Assembly (NCBI RefSeq): GCF_000152845.1
Contig: NZ_CH902584.1
Coordinates: forward strand, 4,002,008 to 4,066,007
Direction: 5' to 3'
Origin: Roseovarius sp. 217
GTDB taxonomy: Bacteria > Pseudomonadota > Alphaproteobacteria > Rhodobacterales > Rhodobacteraceae
DNA: 64,000 nucleotides
Under the pieces are notes generated by a model that was not told the origin of the DNA, searched no databases, and saw only the letters and a list, made by a program, of their open reading frames with translations. The position numbers and the translations under genes were made by a program. Shown in pieces: positions 25,139 through 35,130 of this stretch (within the stretch, counting starts at the first letter, position 1; each line of letters starts with the position of its first letter).

Positions 25139-26827
25139 TCAGCTATGCTCTTCCTCTGACACCGCCGCCAAGGCTCGGTTATAAGCCTTGAGCGCATCCA
25201 CATGAAACAGCGCGCCCGACAATTCGGGCGGCTGATCCCCCCCAACAAGCGTAACCACCGGCACAAAGGGCACAGCGGCCCGCTCAAACACCGGCATCGC
25301 CTGCTCCAGCGTCGCGGTCACATCAAGATAAACGCCCTGCTCGATCAACGACCAGCATTGATCCACATCCGCAGCCTGCTCATGATCCGGGCCGCGCATC
25401 ACTTTGGACACCCGGAACATACCCAAGAGATAGTCCTGTGGCCCCGCCACCAGCCTGATGCCGCGCCGCATGAGCTGCGTCAGAAAGAACGACCGCCGCA
25501 CCAGCTTTGATCCAAGGGCGGTCGAGGTCGAGACCGCCACCATGACCGCCAGCCCGGTCTGCCAGTCGCCAGTCAGTTCAAACACGATCAACGTCGTGGA
25601 AATCGGCGCGCCCAGTACTGCTGCTGCCACGGCCCCCATTCCCGCCAAGGCATAGAGCGTATGTGCCCCCGACACTTCGGGAAAAGTCGCTGTGGCCACA
25701 TACCCAAACGCCAGCCCGGTCAGCGCGCCCAACATAAGCGAGGGTGAAAACACGCCGCCGCCCATGCGCCCGCCAATGGTGATCGCCACCGCCAGCACCT
25801 TGAGCACCGCAAAGACCGCCGCCTCATGCCACAAGAGCTTGCCGGTGAGCGCCGCCGAGGTGGTTTCATAGCCAACCCCGATGATATGCGGAAACCAGAT
25901 GGCCAGCAGCCCCAACAAGAGCCCCGCCCCCACCGGCCGCAACCAGCGCGGCAGCCCCAGCCGCGTCTGCACATGCATCGCCACATCCTCGGCCAAGAAG
26001 ATCGCCCGCATCAGCGCCGCCGCCACCACGCCACAGATCAAGCCAAGAATGAGAAAGGCCGGCAACTCCGCATAGAATTCCAAGGCTCCGGCTTCAGGCA
26101 GGGTAAACTCGGTCACACCCCCAAATTCCAATCGGTTGATCACCGTCCCCGCGACAGAGGCAATGGCAATCGGGGCAAAGGCATGCACAGCGAAATGCCG
26201 GAGCACCACCTCAAGCGCAAAGAGCGCCCCCGCAATGGGCGCGTTGAACGAGGCGGAGACGGCTGCCGCCACCGCACAGCCCAAAAGATCGCGGCCCGTG
26301 ACGCCATCGGCATGGATGCGCTCGCTCACCCAGGATGAAATCACCCCCGCCAGATGCACCACCGGCCCCTCGCGCCCTGATGATCCCCCGGTTCCCAACG
26401 TGATCAACGAGGCCGCAGCAGAGGCCAGCCCCTCGCGCCGCTCGACCCGTCCCTCATAGAGCGCCGCGCCCTCGATCACATCCGCCACCGAGCGCACCCG
26501 CCCATCCGGCGTGAACCGATGCAGGATCAGCCCGACCACAAGCCCCCCCGCCACAGGCAGCATCAGGACCCAGTACCACGGCAATTGTCCGGCAAAGCTG
26601 TGCAGTTGCGCCACGTCATCGGTGCCATAGACCAGTTCTTGTAGCGCGGTGATCCCCTTGCGAAAGAACAGCGCGGCAAAGCCTGCGGCAATCCCGATGA
26701 TCAGGGCGATCAGCCAGAACTGAAACTGGCTTGGACCGCGCTTGCGCAGGACGCGCCAGCCCTCGCGCAGGCCTTCGCTCACGCCCTGGCTCAACTGGCC
26801 CAGAAAGGACGGTTCGTCCGCCTGCAT
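25139..26827 (-). CDS. ClC-family chloride channel/transporter
   Basis: The start was set at 26827 (MQADEPSFLGQL) because GGGGAGG lies just upstream. The 562-residue protein has about ten membrane segments beginning with FWLIALIIGIAAGFAALFF, and the anion-site signature GTGGSSGREGPVVHLAG. A long soluble C-terminal tail of about 100 residues with CBS-like spacing follows. It moves chloride or related anions across the inner membrane, possibly in exchange for protons. It is divergent from the FAD-oxidase gene, with 88 bases in between. Confidence 0.9.
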   Translation of the reverse strand: MQADEPSFLGQLSQGVSEGLREGWRVLRKRGPSQFQFWLIALIIGIAAGFAALFFRKGITALQELVYGTDDVAQLHSFAGQLPWYWVLMLPVAGGLVVGLILHRFTPDGRVRSVADVIEGAALYEGRVERREGLASAAASLITLGTGGSSGREGPVVHLAGVISSWVSERIHADGVTGRDLLGCAVAAAVSASFNAPIAGALFALEVVLRHFAVHAFAPIAIASVAGTVINRLEFGGVTEFTLPEAGALEFYAELPAFLILGLICGVVAAALMRAIFLAEDVAMHVQTRLGLPRWLRPVGAGLLLGLLAIWFPHIIGVGYETTSAALTGKLLWHEAAVFAVLKVLAVAITIGGRMGGGVFSPSLMLGALTGLAFGYVATATFPEVSGAHTLYALAGMGAVAAAVLGAPISTTLIVFELTGDWQTGLAVMVAVSTSTALGSKLVRRSFFLTQLMRRGIRLVAGPQDYLLGMFRVSKVMRGPDHEQAADVDQCWSLIEQGVYLDVTATLEQAMPVFERAAVPFVPVVTLVGGDQPPELSGALFHVDALKAYNRALAAVSEEEHS

Positions 26828-26915
26828 CGCCTCCCCTTCGCGCGGCAGCCCCGCGCTTTCGCTTGTCCTCGGCTTGGAATACTCTGTGTTCAAACTCACG
26901 AAAGAAAGTTTCCCG

Positions 26916-28292
26916 ATGGACATGCCAAGCGCAATTGCCGACCTCCTTTCCTGTCTAGGCCAACAGGTCACCCTGTCCAAGTCCGATCTCGACCTGCATG
27001 GCCAGAGCGAGTCGTATTTCCCCCTCAGCCCACCCGATGCCGTGGTCTATCCCGAAACAACAGAACAGGTGACGCAGGTCGTGACCATCTGTGCGCGCCA
27101 CCGCGTTCCGGTCGTGGCTTGGGGCACCGGCACCTCGCTGGAAGGACAGGCGCAGGCCTTCAACGGCGGGATCGTGGTGGATTTCGCCCGGATGAATCAG
27201 GTGCTTGAGGTGGCGCAGGCCGATATGACCGCGCGGGTGCAACCGGGTGTGACCCGCGAGGCGCTCAACGACGCGCTGCGCACGACCGGCTTGTTCTTCC
27301 CGGTCGATCCCGGCGCCAATGCCTCTTTGGGGGGCATGGCCTCGACCCGCGCCAGCGGCACCACAGCCGTGCGCTATGGCACCATGCGTGACAATGTTCT
27401 GGCACTCCAGGTGGTCACCGCCTCAGGAGAGGTGATCCGCACGGGCACCGGTGCGCGCAAATCCTCATCAGGCTACGATCTCACCGGGCTCTTTGTGGGG
27501 GCGGAAGGGACGCTTGGGCTGATCACCGAACTCACCTTGCGCCTTTCCGGCCAGCCCGAAGCGATATCCTCGGCGGTCTGCGCCTTCGACACCGTCGCCG
27601 ATGCCGTCGCAACCGTGATCGACACCATTCAATGCGGCATCCCGATGGCCCGGATCGAACTGATGGACAGCGACAGTGTCCGCGCCGTCAACGCCTATTC
27701 CAACATGGCCTTGCCCGAGAAACCGCATCTCTTGCTAGAGTTTCACGGCACCGCCGCCAGTGTTGCCGAACAGGCCGAAACCTTTGGCACCCTTGCGGCC
27801 GATCACCACGGCTCGGACTTTGACTGGGCCACCCAGACAGAGGCGCGCACCGCCCTCTGGACCATGCGCCACACGGCCTATTACGCTATCCTCGCCGCGC
27901 GCCCCGGCGCACGCGCGATTGTCACCGACATCTGCGTCCCGATCTCACATCTGGCCCAAGCGATCGAGGAGACCCGCGCCGATCTCGCACAGGCGGGCGT
28001 GCAGGGGCCAATTCTGGGCCATGTCGGCGATGGCAATTTTCACGCCGTCCTGCTGGTGGATATCACGGATCAACAAGAGCTTGCCCGTGCGAAATCCGCC
28101 TCGGACCGCATGGTCGAGCGCGCCTTGGCCCTTGGCGGAACAGCCACCGGCGAACATGGCATCGGGATTGGCAAACTGGGCTACATGCAACGCGAACATG
28201 GCGGAGGATGGGCGATGATGGGGGCCATCAAACAGGCGCTCGATCCCTTGAACATCCTCAACCCCGGCAAACTGGTCCCGCCGCGAAACTGA
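26916..28292 (+). CDS. FAD-linked 2-hydroxyacid dehydrogenase (GlcD/D-lactate dehydrogenase type)
   Basis: The 458-residue enzyme has an FAD-binding PCMH domain (WGTGTSLEGQAQAFNGGIVV, then GANASLGGMASTRASGTTAVR). Its C-terminal FAD-oxidase domain carries GHVGDGNFHAVLL and GEHGIGIGKLGYM with the usual His/Glu residues. It probably oxidises D-lactate, glycolate or a related 2-hydroxyacid at the membrane-linked electron chain. Length and single-gene layout, without glcE/glcF, favour the cytochrome-dependent D-lactate dehydrogenase type. ATG 26916 was chosen because upstream codons overlap the divergent ClC gene. Confidence 0.85.
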   Translation: MDMPSAIADLLSCLGQQVTLSKSDLDLHGQSESYFPLSPPDAVVYPETTEQVTQVVTICARHRVPVVAWGTGTSLEGQAQAFNGGIVVDFARMNQVLEVAQADMTARVQPGVTREALNDALRTTGLFFPVDPGANASLGGMASTRASGTTAVRYGTMRDNVLALQVVTASGEVIRTGTGARKSSSGYDLTGLFVGAEGTLGLITELTLRLSGQPEAISSAVCAFDTVADAVATVIDTIQCGIPMARIELMDSDSVRAVNAYSNMALPEKPHLLLEFHGTAASVAEQAETFGTLAADHHGSDFDWATQTEARTALWTMRHTAYYAILAARPGARAIVTDICVPISHLAQAIEETRADLAQAGVQGPILGHVGDGNFHAVLLVDITDQQELARAKSASDRMVERALALGGTATGEHGIGIGKLGYMQREHGGGWAMMGAIKQALDPLNILNPGKLVPPRN

Positions 28293-28301
28293 CCCGCCCC
28301 C

Positions 28302-28362
28302 CTTCATCTGACCAAAATACCTCGGGGGACGCCCGGCACCGGCAGCGGGGGAAACGCCCCCA
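28302..28362 (+). repeat. Intergenic palindromic repeat, copy 2
   Basis: CTTCATCTGACC is followed by AAAATACCTCGGGGG, CCCGGCACCGGCAGCGGGGG and a GGGGG/CCCCC hairpin, the same order of parts as copy 1. It lies between the convergent dehydrogenase and recN genes and may end both transcripts. Confidence 0.7.
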
Positions 28363-28365
28363 CGC

Positions 28366-30015
28366 CTACCCCTCCATCAACGCCTCAGCGGCGGCTCGCG
28401 CCTCGGGCGTGATCCGCTCGCCCGAGAGCATGCGCGCGATCTCATCCACACGGTCAGCGCCCGTCATCGCCCGCACGGTCGAGAGCGTTTCTTCCGCCTC
28501 GACCCGCTTTTCCACCCGCCAGTGATGCGCGCCGCGCGCGGCCACCTGCGGCGAATGTGTGACCACCAGAACCTGACCACCTGCCGCCAATTGCGCCAGC
28601 CTGCGGCCCACGGCATCCGCCGTGGCCCCGCCCACGCCCCGGTCGATCTCGTCAAAGATCATCGTGACGCCACTGTCCGTGCCCGTCAGACACACCTTGA
28701 GCGCCAGCAGAAATCGGCTCAACTCCCCCCCCGAGGCGATCTTGCCCAACGCTCCCGAGGGCGCGCCGGGGTTGGTGGCCACGCGAAAGGTCACCTCATC
28801 CTGCCCGGTGGCACCCGGCTCCGCGTGCCGAATATCGGTGGTGAACACCGCGCGCTCCATCTTGAGCGGCGCCAGTTCCGCCATCACCGCCCGGTCGAGC
28901 GCCAAGGCCGCCGTCACCCGCGCCTCGGTCAACACCTCCGCCGCGTGGGCATAGCGGCGCTCCGCGTCCGCCAAGGCCGCCGCCAGCATGCGCATATCCG
29001 CGTCGCCACGATCCAGAGCCGCCAATTGCCCGCGCAGATCCTCCGCAAATGCCGCCAAATCATCGGGGATAATCCCATGTTTTCGCGCCAGCGCCCGGAT
29101 CGCAAAGAGCCGCTCCTCGGTCTCTTCCAACTCCAATGGATTGAAATTGAGCGCCTCCAAACAGCGCTGCACGCCACGTCCGGCCTCGTCCAATTCCACC
29201 AGCGCCCGACCAATCGCCGCCACCGGTTCGTCCAACTGTCCCTCGGCCTTGTCCGCCACCGACTCAAGCCACCGCAGCGCATCGCCTGCCGCACCCTCTG
29301 CGCCGTTGAGTCCGATCGCTTCAGCGGCCTTGGCGATATCTGCCCGGATGCGCTCTGCCCCCTGCATCATCCGACGACGTGCATCCAGCTCTGCCTCTTC
29401 ACCGGGCTGCGGGCCAAGGGCATCGAGTTCCGTCACAGCATGGCGCAAAAACTCCTCCTCAGCGCGCAGCGCAGCCTGCGCTGCCTCTGCCGCATCGCGC
29501 GCCTTGCGCCGCGCCGCCATATCTCGCCATGCTACGCGCACGGCCTCGCGCAGCGCAGCCAGATCGCCGTAAGCATCCAGCAAATCCCGATGCCCCTTGG
29601 GATCAAGCAAACCCCGGTCATCCTGCTGCCCATGCAATTCAACCAGCACATCCGACAACTGCCGCAACACCTCGCCGGACACCCGCCGGTCATTGACCCA
29701 AGCGGTCTTGCGCCCATCGGCACTGTTGACCCGGCGCAGGATCAGCGCCTCTTCATCCGGCAATCCAGCCTCGCGCAGGATCGCGCGCGCCGGATGCTCC
29801 GCGGTGAGATCAAATTCAGCGATCACCTCGCCCTGATCCGCCCCGTTGCGCACCAATTCGGCCCGGCCCCGCCAGCCCAGAACGAACCCCAGACTGTCGA
29901 GCAGAATCGACTTTCCCGCTCCGGTTTCGCCGGTCAGCACATTGAGACCCGGCTGAAAGGTCAGGTCCAGCCGGTCGATGATCAGCATGTCCCGGATTTC
30001 AAGCGTGCGCAGCAT
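28366..30015 (-). CDS. recN: DNA repair protein RecN
   Basis: The 549-residue SMC-like protein opens MLRTLEIRDMLIIDRLDLTF with Walker A GETGAGKS (29-36). A central coiled coil follows, and the C-terminal part carries KIASGGELSRFLLALK (signature) and TMIFDEIDRGVGGATA (Walker B). It acts early in double-strand-break repair by homologous recombination. It follows bamD on the minus strand with 39 bases between, the usual Rhodobacteraceae arrangement. Confidence 0.96.
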   Translation of the reverse strand: MLRTLEIRDMLIIDRLDLTFQPGLNVLTGETGAGKSILLDSLGFVLGWRGRAELVRNGADQGEVIAEFDLTAEHPARAILREAGLPDEEALILRRVNSADGRKTAWVNDRRVSGEVLRQLSDVLVELHGQQDDRGLLDPKGHRDLLDAYGDLAALREAVRVAWRDMAARRKARDAAEAAQAALRAEEEFLRHAVTELDALGPQPGEEAELDARRRMMQGAERIRADIAKAAEAIGLNGAEGAAGDALRWLESVADKAEGQLDEPVAAIGRALVELDEAGRGVQRCLEALNFNPLELEETEERLFAIRALARKHGIIPDDLAAFAEDLRGQLAALDRGDADMRMLAAALADAERRYAHAAEVLTEARVTAALALDRAVMAELAPLKMERAVFTTDIRHAEPGATGQDEVTFRVATNPGAPSGALGKIASGGELSRFLLALKVCLTGTDSGVTMIFDEIDRGVGGATADAVGRRLAQLAAGGQVLVVTHSPQVAARGAHHWRVEKRVEAEETLSTVRAMTGADRVDEIARMLSGERITPEARAAAEALMEG

Positions 30016-30054
30016 CAGGCCAACCCGTCGGGCAGGGTGTTCCCCCGTCCCCCC

Positions 30055-30903
30055 TTATAGCCAGCGGCCCTGGACGGTCTGGCGATAGATCTGCTGCAAC
30101 CAGCCATCTCCCGCCGCCTCCAATGTATAGCCCCGCCCGGTCAAGAGCTTGTAGCTGTCCTCATACCAATCTGTCCCTTGGAAGTTATGTCCAAGAATTG
30201 CGCCCGCTGTGCGCGCCTCGTTGACCAACCCCAGCGACAGATAGGATTCCACCAGCCGGTGCAACGCTTCGGCGGTATGGGTCGTGGTCTGGAAATCCTC
30301 GACCACCACCCGGAACCGGTTGGCAGCAGCGGCAAAATTATCGCGCTTGAGGTAATAGCGACCGATTTCCATCTCTTTTGAGGCCAGATGGTCAAATGCC
30401 AGATCGAACTTCAGGATCGCGGCATTGGCGTATTCGCTGTCAGGATAGCGCTCGATCACCTCACGCAGAGATTGCAGCGCCTGAAAGGTCAGCCCCTGAT
30501 CGCGCCCGACCTCGTCAATCTGATCGTAATAGCTCAGCGCCAAAAGGTATTGCGCATAGGCCGCATCCTCATCGGTCGGGTAAAAGTCGATGAACCGCTG
30601 TGCGGCGGCGCGGCTTTCTTCGTATTCCTTGGCCTGATGATGGGCAAAGGCCTGCATGATCACCGCCCGCTTGGCCAGATCGGAATAAGGATAGAGCCGC
30701 TCAACCTCGGCAAAGCTCGTCGCCGCCAATTCAGGATCGCGCTGCGCCAGATCATATTCGCCCCGCTCGAAAATCTGCTGGGCCGTGTAATTCTCGTAAT
30801 TGACCGTGCCGCGCTCGACGCTTTCCTTATTGCCACAGCCCGCGATGGCCATTGCCACAGCAAAGGCTCCGAACAGCTTGGCCCGGGACGTGCCGATTCT
30901 CAT
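30055..30903 (-). CDS. bamD: Outer membrane protein assembly factor BamD
   Basis: The 282-residue lipoprotein has a signal peptide ending FAVAMAIAGCGNKES, with the acylated Cys in the lipobox. TPR-like helices follow (YENYTAQQIFERGEYDLA, ATSFAEVERLYPYSDLAKRA). BamD anchors in the outer membrane and works with BamA in inserting beta-barrel proteins. ATG 30903 was preferred to a GTG twelve bases upstream. The gene lies between ftsZ and recN; lpxC, often found here, is absent. Confidence 0.93.
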   Translation of the reverse strand: MRIGTSRAKLFGAFAVAMAIAGCGNKESVERGTVNYENYTAQQIFERGEYDLAQRDPELAATSFAEVERLYPYSDLAKRAVIMQAFAHHQAKEYEESRAAAQRFIDFYPTDEDAAYAQYLLALSYYDQIDEVGRDQGLTFQALQSLREVIERYPDSEYANAAILKFDLAFDHLASKEMEIGRYYLKRDNFAAAANRFRVVVEDFQTTTHTAEALHRLVESYLSLGLVNEARTAGAILGHNFQGTDWYEDSYKLLTGRGYTLEAAGDGWLQQIYRQTVQGRWL

Positions 30904-31076
30904 GCGCGATCTCACTCTCAGTTACGAAAACGCGGGGCAGTTCGCCCGCATCGCCTTGGTCCTAGCACATTAATTTGCGGTGCAAAACGTCTTTGGCACA
31001 TTTCGCTCGGGTGATCTGAGGCGCGTTGCGGAATTCCACCGTCACGCTCCACGACCCCCGCCGCTCACCCCTCAAA

Positions 31077-31107
31077 TAGAAAAAGCCGCCTTGACGGGCG
31101 GCTTTTC
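31077..31107 (-). terminator. Rho-independent terminator after ftsZ
   Basis: AAAAGCCGCC (31081-31090) pairs with GGCGGCTTTT (31097-31106) around a six-base loop. On the minus strand the stem is followed by TTTTTCTATTT. It lies 24 bases after the ftsZ stop and separates the division cluster from bamD. Confidence 0.9.
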
Positions 31108-31130
31108 CAAACACCCGGCAAAGCGCCGGA

Positions 31131-32750
31131 TCAGTTCGCCTGACGGCGCAAAAATGCCGGAATCTCGATCTGCTCATCCTCGTCATGGGCCCGCGCCGGA
31201 GCGTGCTGCGGTTGCGCGTTGCCCATGGTCGGCTGTTGACGTGTCGGGCGCGCGGCCGCCTGCGGACGCTCCGCCTCGGGGGCGGCATGCCCGGTCATCC
31301 GGTTGATCAGCGAGTTTATGCCAAAGCGCGGACGCTCTTCTGGCGCACGGGCCTCGGGCTCGGGGCGACGCTGTTGTGGCTGCACCGGGGTGCGACCGAC
31401 AGCGGCCTGCAACCGCTGCAATGCCTCAGGAGTGGGCGTGCCGGGGGCCGGGGCGCGCGGCGCGACATAGGCATCGAGATCATCCTCTTCGGCATAGGTG
31501 CTGCGCGCGAATTCCTCGACGCGCGGCTGATAGGCCGGCGGCGGCAGATCGTCAGCGGCGATCTCGTCGTCAAAGATATCCTCCATCTGCTCCTCGGCAG
31601 CGGCGCGCTGCGCGTCCATCGCACCAAAGAGCGAGGGCTCAGGCTCGGCCACTCGGGCGGCGACCGGCGCAGGCTCGGGCTGTGCAGCGGGGGCCGGAGC
31701 CGGGGCCGGAACTTCGGCACTGACTTGCTGCTTGAGCGGCTGCGCCATCGAGCGGCGCGGCACGGGCAAATCGGCGGCCACTTGGCTCACGTCGATACCC
31801 GTCGCCACAACGCTGACACGGATCGAGCCTTCCATCGACGGATCAAGGGTCGACCCCACGATGATATTCGCATCCGGGTCCACTTCCTCGCGGATGCGGT
31901 TGGCGGCTTCGTCCAATTCGAACAGCGTGAGGTCATGACCGCCGGTGATGTTGATCAACACACCCTTGGCCCCGCGCAGGCTGATTTCATCCAGGAGCGG
32001 GTTGGCAATCGCCTTTTCTGCGGCCTGGATGGCGCGATCCTCGCCGCTATCCTCCCCGGTGCCCATCATCGCCTTGCCCATCTCGTCCATCACGGCGCGG
32101 ACATCGGCAAAGTCGAGATTGATGAGGCCGGGGCGCACCATCAGATCGGTCACACCCTTGACGCCCTGATAGAGCACATCGTCGGCCATGCTGAACGCCT
32201 CGGTAAAGGTCGTTTTTTCATTGGCCAGACGGAACAGGTTCTGGTTGGGGATGATGATCAGCGTGTCGACCATCTTTTGCAGCGCTTCAACGCCTTCTTC
32301 GGCCTGACGCATCCGCTTGGCGCCCTCGAACTGGAACGGCTTGGTGACAACACCCACCGTCAGCACGCCCAACTCACGCGCGGCCTGCGCGATGATCGGT
32401 GCGGCCCCGGTGCCGGTGCCTCCGCCCATGCCGGCGGTGATAAAGCACATATGCGCACCCGCCAGATGATCAACGATCTGCTCGATGCTCTCTTCGGCGG
32501 CGGCAGCGCCCACAGAGGCCCGCGCGCCTGCGCCCAGACCCTCAGTCACCTTGACGCCCAGCTGAATGCGGCTTTCCGCATTGCTCTGGCTCAGGGCCTG
32601 CGCATCCGTGTTGGCCACCACGAAATCCACACCATCGAGTTGCTTCTCGATCATGTTGTTCACGGCGTTGCCACCCGCCCCACCCACACCGAAAACGGTG
32701 ATACGGGGCTTCAGCTCGTCATGTCCGGGCATAGTGAGGTTGAGTGTCAT
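31131..32750 (-). CDS. ftsZ: Cell division protein FtsZ
   Basis: The 539-residue tubulin homologue carries [13 protein letters not shown] near residue 21 and the GTP-binding GGGTGTG at 109-115. The N-terminal GTPase core is followed by a long disordered linker rich in Pro, Ala and Glu, and the conserved C-terminal tail EIPAFLRRQ that binds FtsA and other partners. Long linkers are usual in alphaproteobacteria. ATG 32750 was chosen for its spacing from an AGGCGG site. It forms the Z-ring at midcell. ftsA lies 173 bases upstream, so ftsZ may have its own promoter. Confidence 0.97.
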   Translation of the reverse strand: MTLNLTMPGHDELKPRITVFGVGGAGGNAVNNMIEKQLDGVDFVVANTDAQALSQSNAESRIQLGVKVTEGLGAGARASVGAAAAEESIEQIVDHLAGAHMCFITAGMGGGTGTGAAPIIAQAARELGVLTVGVVTKPFQFEGAKRMRQAEEGVEALQKMVDTLIIIPNQNLFRLANEKTTFTEAFSMADDVLYQGVKGVTDLMVRPGLINLDFADVRAVMDEMGKAMMGTGEDSGEDRAIQAAEKAIANPLLDEISLRGAKGVLINITGGHDLTLFELDEAANRIREEVDPDANIIVGSTLDPSMEGSIRVSVVATGIDVSQVAADLPVPRRSMAQPLKQQVSAEVPAPAPAPAAQPEPAPVAARVAEPEPSLFGAMDAQRAAAEEQMEDIFDDEIAADDLPPPAYQPRVEEFARSTYAEEDDLDAYVAPRAPAPGTPTPEALQRLQAAVGRTPVQPQQRRPEPEARAPEERPRFGINSLINRMTGHAAPEAERPQAAARPTRQQPTMGNAQPQHAPARAHDEDEQIEIPAFLRRQAN

Positions 32751-32923
32751 AGCTTGTCCGCCTGTCCTGATGCCCACATTCGCGGGCTGTTTTCCGCCTG
32801 ATTGGCACCATTCTTACCGATGGTTGGCCCAATCGTCACCTAAAAAACACGAAATAGCCACTAAATATGGCGTCTTTCGTAGTCTTTTTCGCGGGATTTC
32901 GCCGATGACGCCACATCTTGCGG

Positions 32924-34258
32924 TCACCAGTTGTCCCGAAACCATTTCATTGCCCGCTTCAGCGAGCGCGCTGGATAGCGATCGACGGGAATCTCGAAAT
33001 CCCACCATTCGTCCTGCGGATTGGCCGCAAAGAGGCACATACCCACTGCACTGGCAAACCCCGCCCCGGTCGCCGCCTGTGGCAACCCATGCACCCGCAG
33101 GGGCCGCCCCAGACGCACCTGCTGCCCCAAGATCTTGCTTGCCAACCCGTCAAGACCGGGGATCTGGCTGCCGCCTCCGGTCAACACGATCTGTTGGCTG
33201 GGCAGATGATCGAACCCTGCGGCATCCAACCGCGCGCGCACCTCTTCGAGAATTTCCTCGACCCTCGGGCGCATGATCCCGATCAGTTCGGCCCGGCTCA
33301 CCCGCCGCCGATCATGCTCGTAATCGCCGGTGTCGCCCCCGATCTCGATCATCTCGCGGTCATCCATGCCGGTGGCCACGACACCGCCGTAAAAGGTCTT
33401 GATCCGCTCGGCGGTGGCCTGCGGCACCTGCAACCCCATGGAAATGTCATTGGTGACATGATCGCCGCCCATGCGGACGCTATCGGCATAGATCATGTGT
33501 TTCTTGATAAAGATCGACACACCCGACGTGCCGCCGCCCAGATCAATACAGGCGGCACCCAGTTCCTGCTCGTCCTCGACCAGCGCCGCGATGCCCGACA
33601 CATAGGCAGAGCTGGCAACCCCTGCCAGTTCCAGGTCACACCGCTTGACGCAATAGGCTAGGTTCTGGATCGCGGCGCCGTCCACCGTCAGCATATGCAT
33701 GTCGGTGGACAAGACCTGCCCCATCTGCCCGCGCGGATCAATCAGGCCACTGCGATGATCCAGCGCAAAATTGACCGGCTGCGCATGCAGCACCTCGCGG
33801 CCCTCGCCGAAATCCGGCACGTCGCAGGCGCTCAGCACGCGGCTGATGTCCTGTTCGCTGACGGTATGGCCTTCCAATTCGACTTGCCCGGCCAGACCAT
33901 AGCTGCGCGGCCCTGCGCCCGAAAAACAGGCAATGACATGATCGACCCGGATATTGGCCATCTTCTGCGCCGCCTGAACGGCGGTGCGAATGGCGCGCTC
34001 GGTCTCAGCCATGGCGTCGATCTCGCCAAAGCGAACCCCGCGCGAGCGTGTCGTCGCCGCCCCGATCACCCGGAACCCGGCTTGCCCGGCCATCCGGCCA
34101 ATCCCTTCGGCCTCGTGCAATCGCTCGGTGCCATCAAACCGCAGCACCAGACAGGCGATCTTGGAGGTGCCCACATCCAGCACCGCGACCACGCCCCTCT
34201 GCATCGCCGCCTTGCGCATATGGCGCATCGCCCTTTGGGATTCATACAGCTCGATCAT
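32924..34258 (-). CDS. ftsA: Cell division protein FtsA
   Basis: The 444-residue actin-like ATPase has VVAVLDVGTSKIACLVLRF as the phosphate-1 loop, CIDLGGGTSGVSIFI as phosphate-2, and IVLTGGGSQIPGLDGLA as the adenosine motif. The C-terminal amphipathic tail (SLKRAMKWFRDNW) tethers it to the membrane. It anchors FtsZ and recruits later division proteins. The start at 34258 lies two bases after the ftsQ stop, so the two genes are coupled. Confidence 0.95.
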   Translation of the reverse strand: MIELYESQRAMRHMRKAAMQRGVVAVLDVGTSKIACLVLRFDGTERLHEAEGIGRMAGQAGFRVIGAATTRSRGVRFGEIDAMAETERAIRTAVQAAQKMANIRVDHVIACFSGAGPRSYGLAGQVELEGHTVSEQDISRVLSACDVPDFGEGREVLHAQPVNFALDHRSGLIDPRGQMGQVLSTDMHMLTVDGAAIQNLAYCVKRCDLELAGVASSAYVSGIAALVEDEQELGAACIDLGGGTSGVSIFIKKHMIYADSVRMGGDHVTNDISMGLQVPQATAERIKTFYGGVVATGMDDREMIEIGGDTGDYEHDRRRVSRAELIGIMRPRVEEILEEVRARLDAAGFDHLPSQQIVLTGGGSQIPGLDGLASKILGQQVRLGRPLRVHGLPQAATGAGFASAVGMCLFAANPQDEWWDFEIPVDRYPARSLKRAMKWFRDNW

Positions 34259-34260
34259 CG

Positions 34261-35130
34261 TCAGTTCGTCCCCAAGCTCATCTGAGTTATCGTCCACCAG
34301 TCTTCCATGGCCGCTTCATTCAACCGGATCGTCGGACGCGCCGCGATCCGCATATCCACCGCCGCCAGATCCCGCTCCAGCATGTCCTGCGCCCCATGAA
34401 GCACCATCACCCGCTCTAACGCGCGCACCGCCCCGCTCTCGGGCAAGAGAACGCGCTTGCCATCCGATAGAACCAGATCCCAACGCCGCTCGCCCATCCG
34501 CACAAGACCGCGCAGCTCCAGCCCCATCGGAGCCGCAGCGTGCAGAACGTCCAGCGCTTCTGCCACCTGCTCGGGTGCGCCTTCGCCTGCCACCACCGGC
34601 AAATCGGCGCGCTCAGAGCGGGCATTGATCACCCCGATCACCTGACCTTCGATATCAATCACGTTCAGCGCATCCCGCGTTTTCCAGAGCGCGACCGGCA
34701 CGCGTTCGGTGATCTCGGCCACCAAAACGCCACCCTGCCGAATGCGCACCTCAGCACGCGCCACGGCAGGCAATTCCTCGATCATCACCCGAATGTCGTC
34801 GAGCACGAGGTCGAACGAGCTCGCTGGCAGGTCATAGGGGAAAATCTCGCGAATATCCTCTTGCACGCTCGTGCTCGCGCCTTCGACCGACAAAAGGTTG
34901 ACCATGAATTCGGGGCGCGTTTCAATCTGGTGGCGGAGGTCCGCAATCTGCTCAACCAGCGCCGTGCGCCGCGCCTCGCTGCCCAGATACCCTCCGACCA
35001 GCCCAGCAATCACGAGCACCGGCAAACCGAACCGGATCAGCCGTCGATAAAGCGGCGTCAGCATCAACCGCTGGAGGCGATATGACATCCGTGATGGTGC
35101 CGGATCAGCCCGCGGAATTACCGGTTGCAT
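34261..35130 (-). CDS. ftsQ: Cell division protein FtsQ
   Basis: The 289-residue bitopic protein has a short cytoplasmic start, one membrane helix ([17 protein letters not shown]) and a periplasmic POTRA-type region with [20 protein letters not shown] sequence. ATG 35130 overlaps the last codons of ddl. FtsQ links early ring proteins to FtsB/FtsL and the septal synthase. It sits between ddl and ftsA as in other Rhodobacteraceae. Confidence 0.93.
   Translation of the reverse strand: MQPVIPRADPAPSRMSYRLQRLMLTPLYRRLIRFGLPVLVIAGLVGGYLGSEARRTALVEQIADLRHQIETRPEFMVNLLSVEGASTSVQEDIREIFPYDLPASSFDLVLDDIRVMIEELPAVARAEVRIRQGGVLVAEITERVPVALWKTRDALNVIDIEGQVIGVINARSERADLPVVAGEGAPEQVAEALDVLHAAAPMGLELRGLVRMGERRWDLVLSDGKRVLLPESGAVRALERVMVLHGAQDMLERDLAAVDMRIAARPTIRLNEAAMEDWWTITQMSLGTN

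Noticed and set aside
26828..26980. 51-residue N-terminal extension of the ClC gene
   Set aside because: A strong GGGGAGG site before ATG 26827 and overlap of the extension with the divergent gene start argue against it.
31185..32801. 538-residue plus-strand open frame opposite ftsZ
   Set aside because: Antisense shadow of ftsZ without recognisable motifs.
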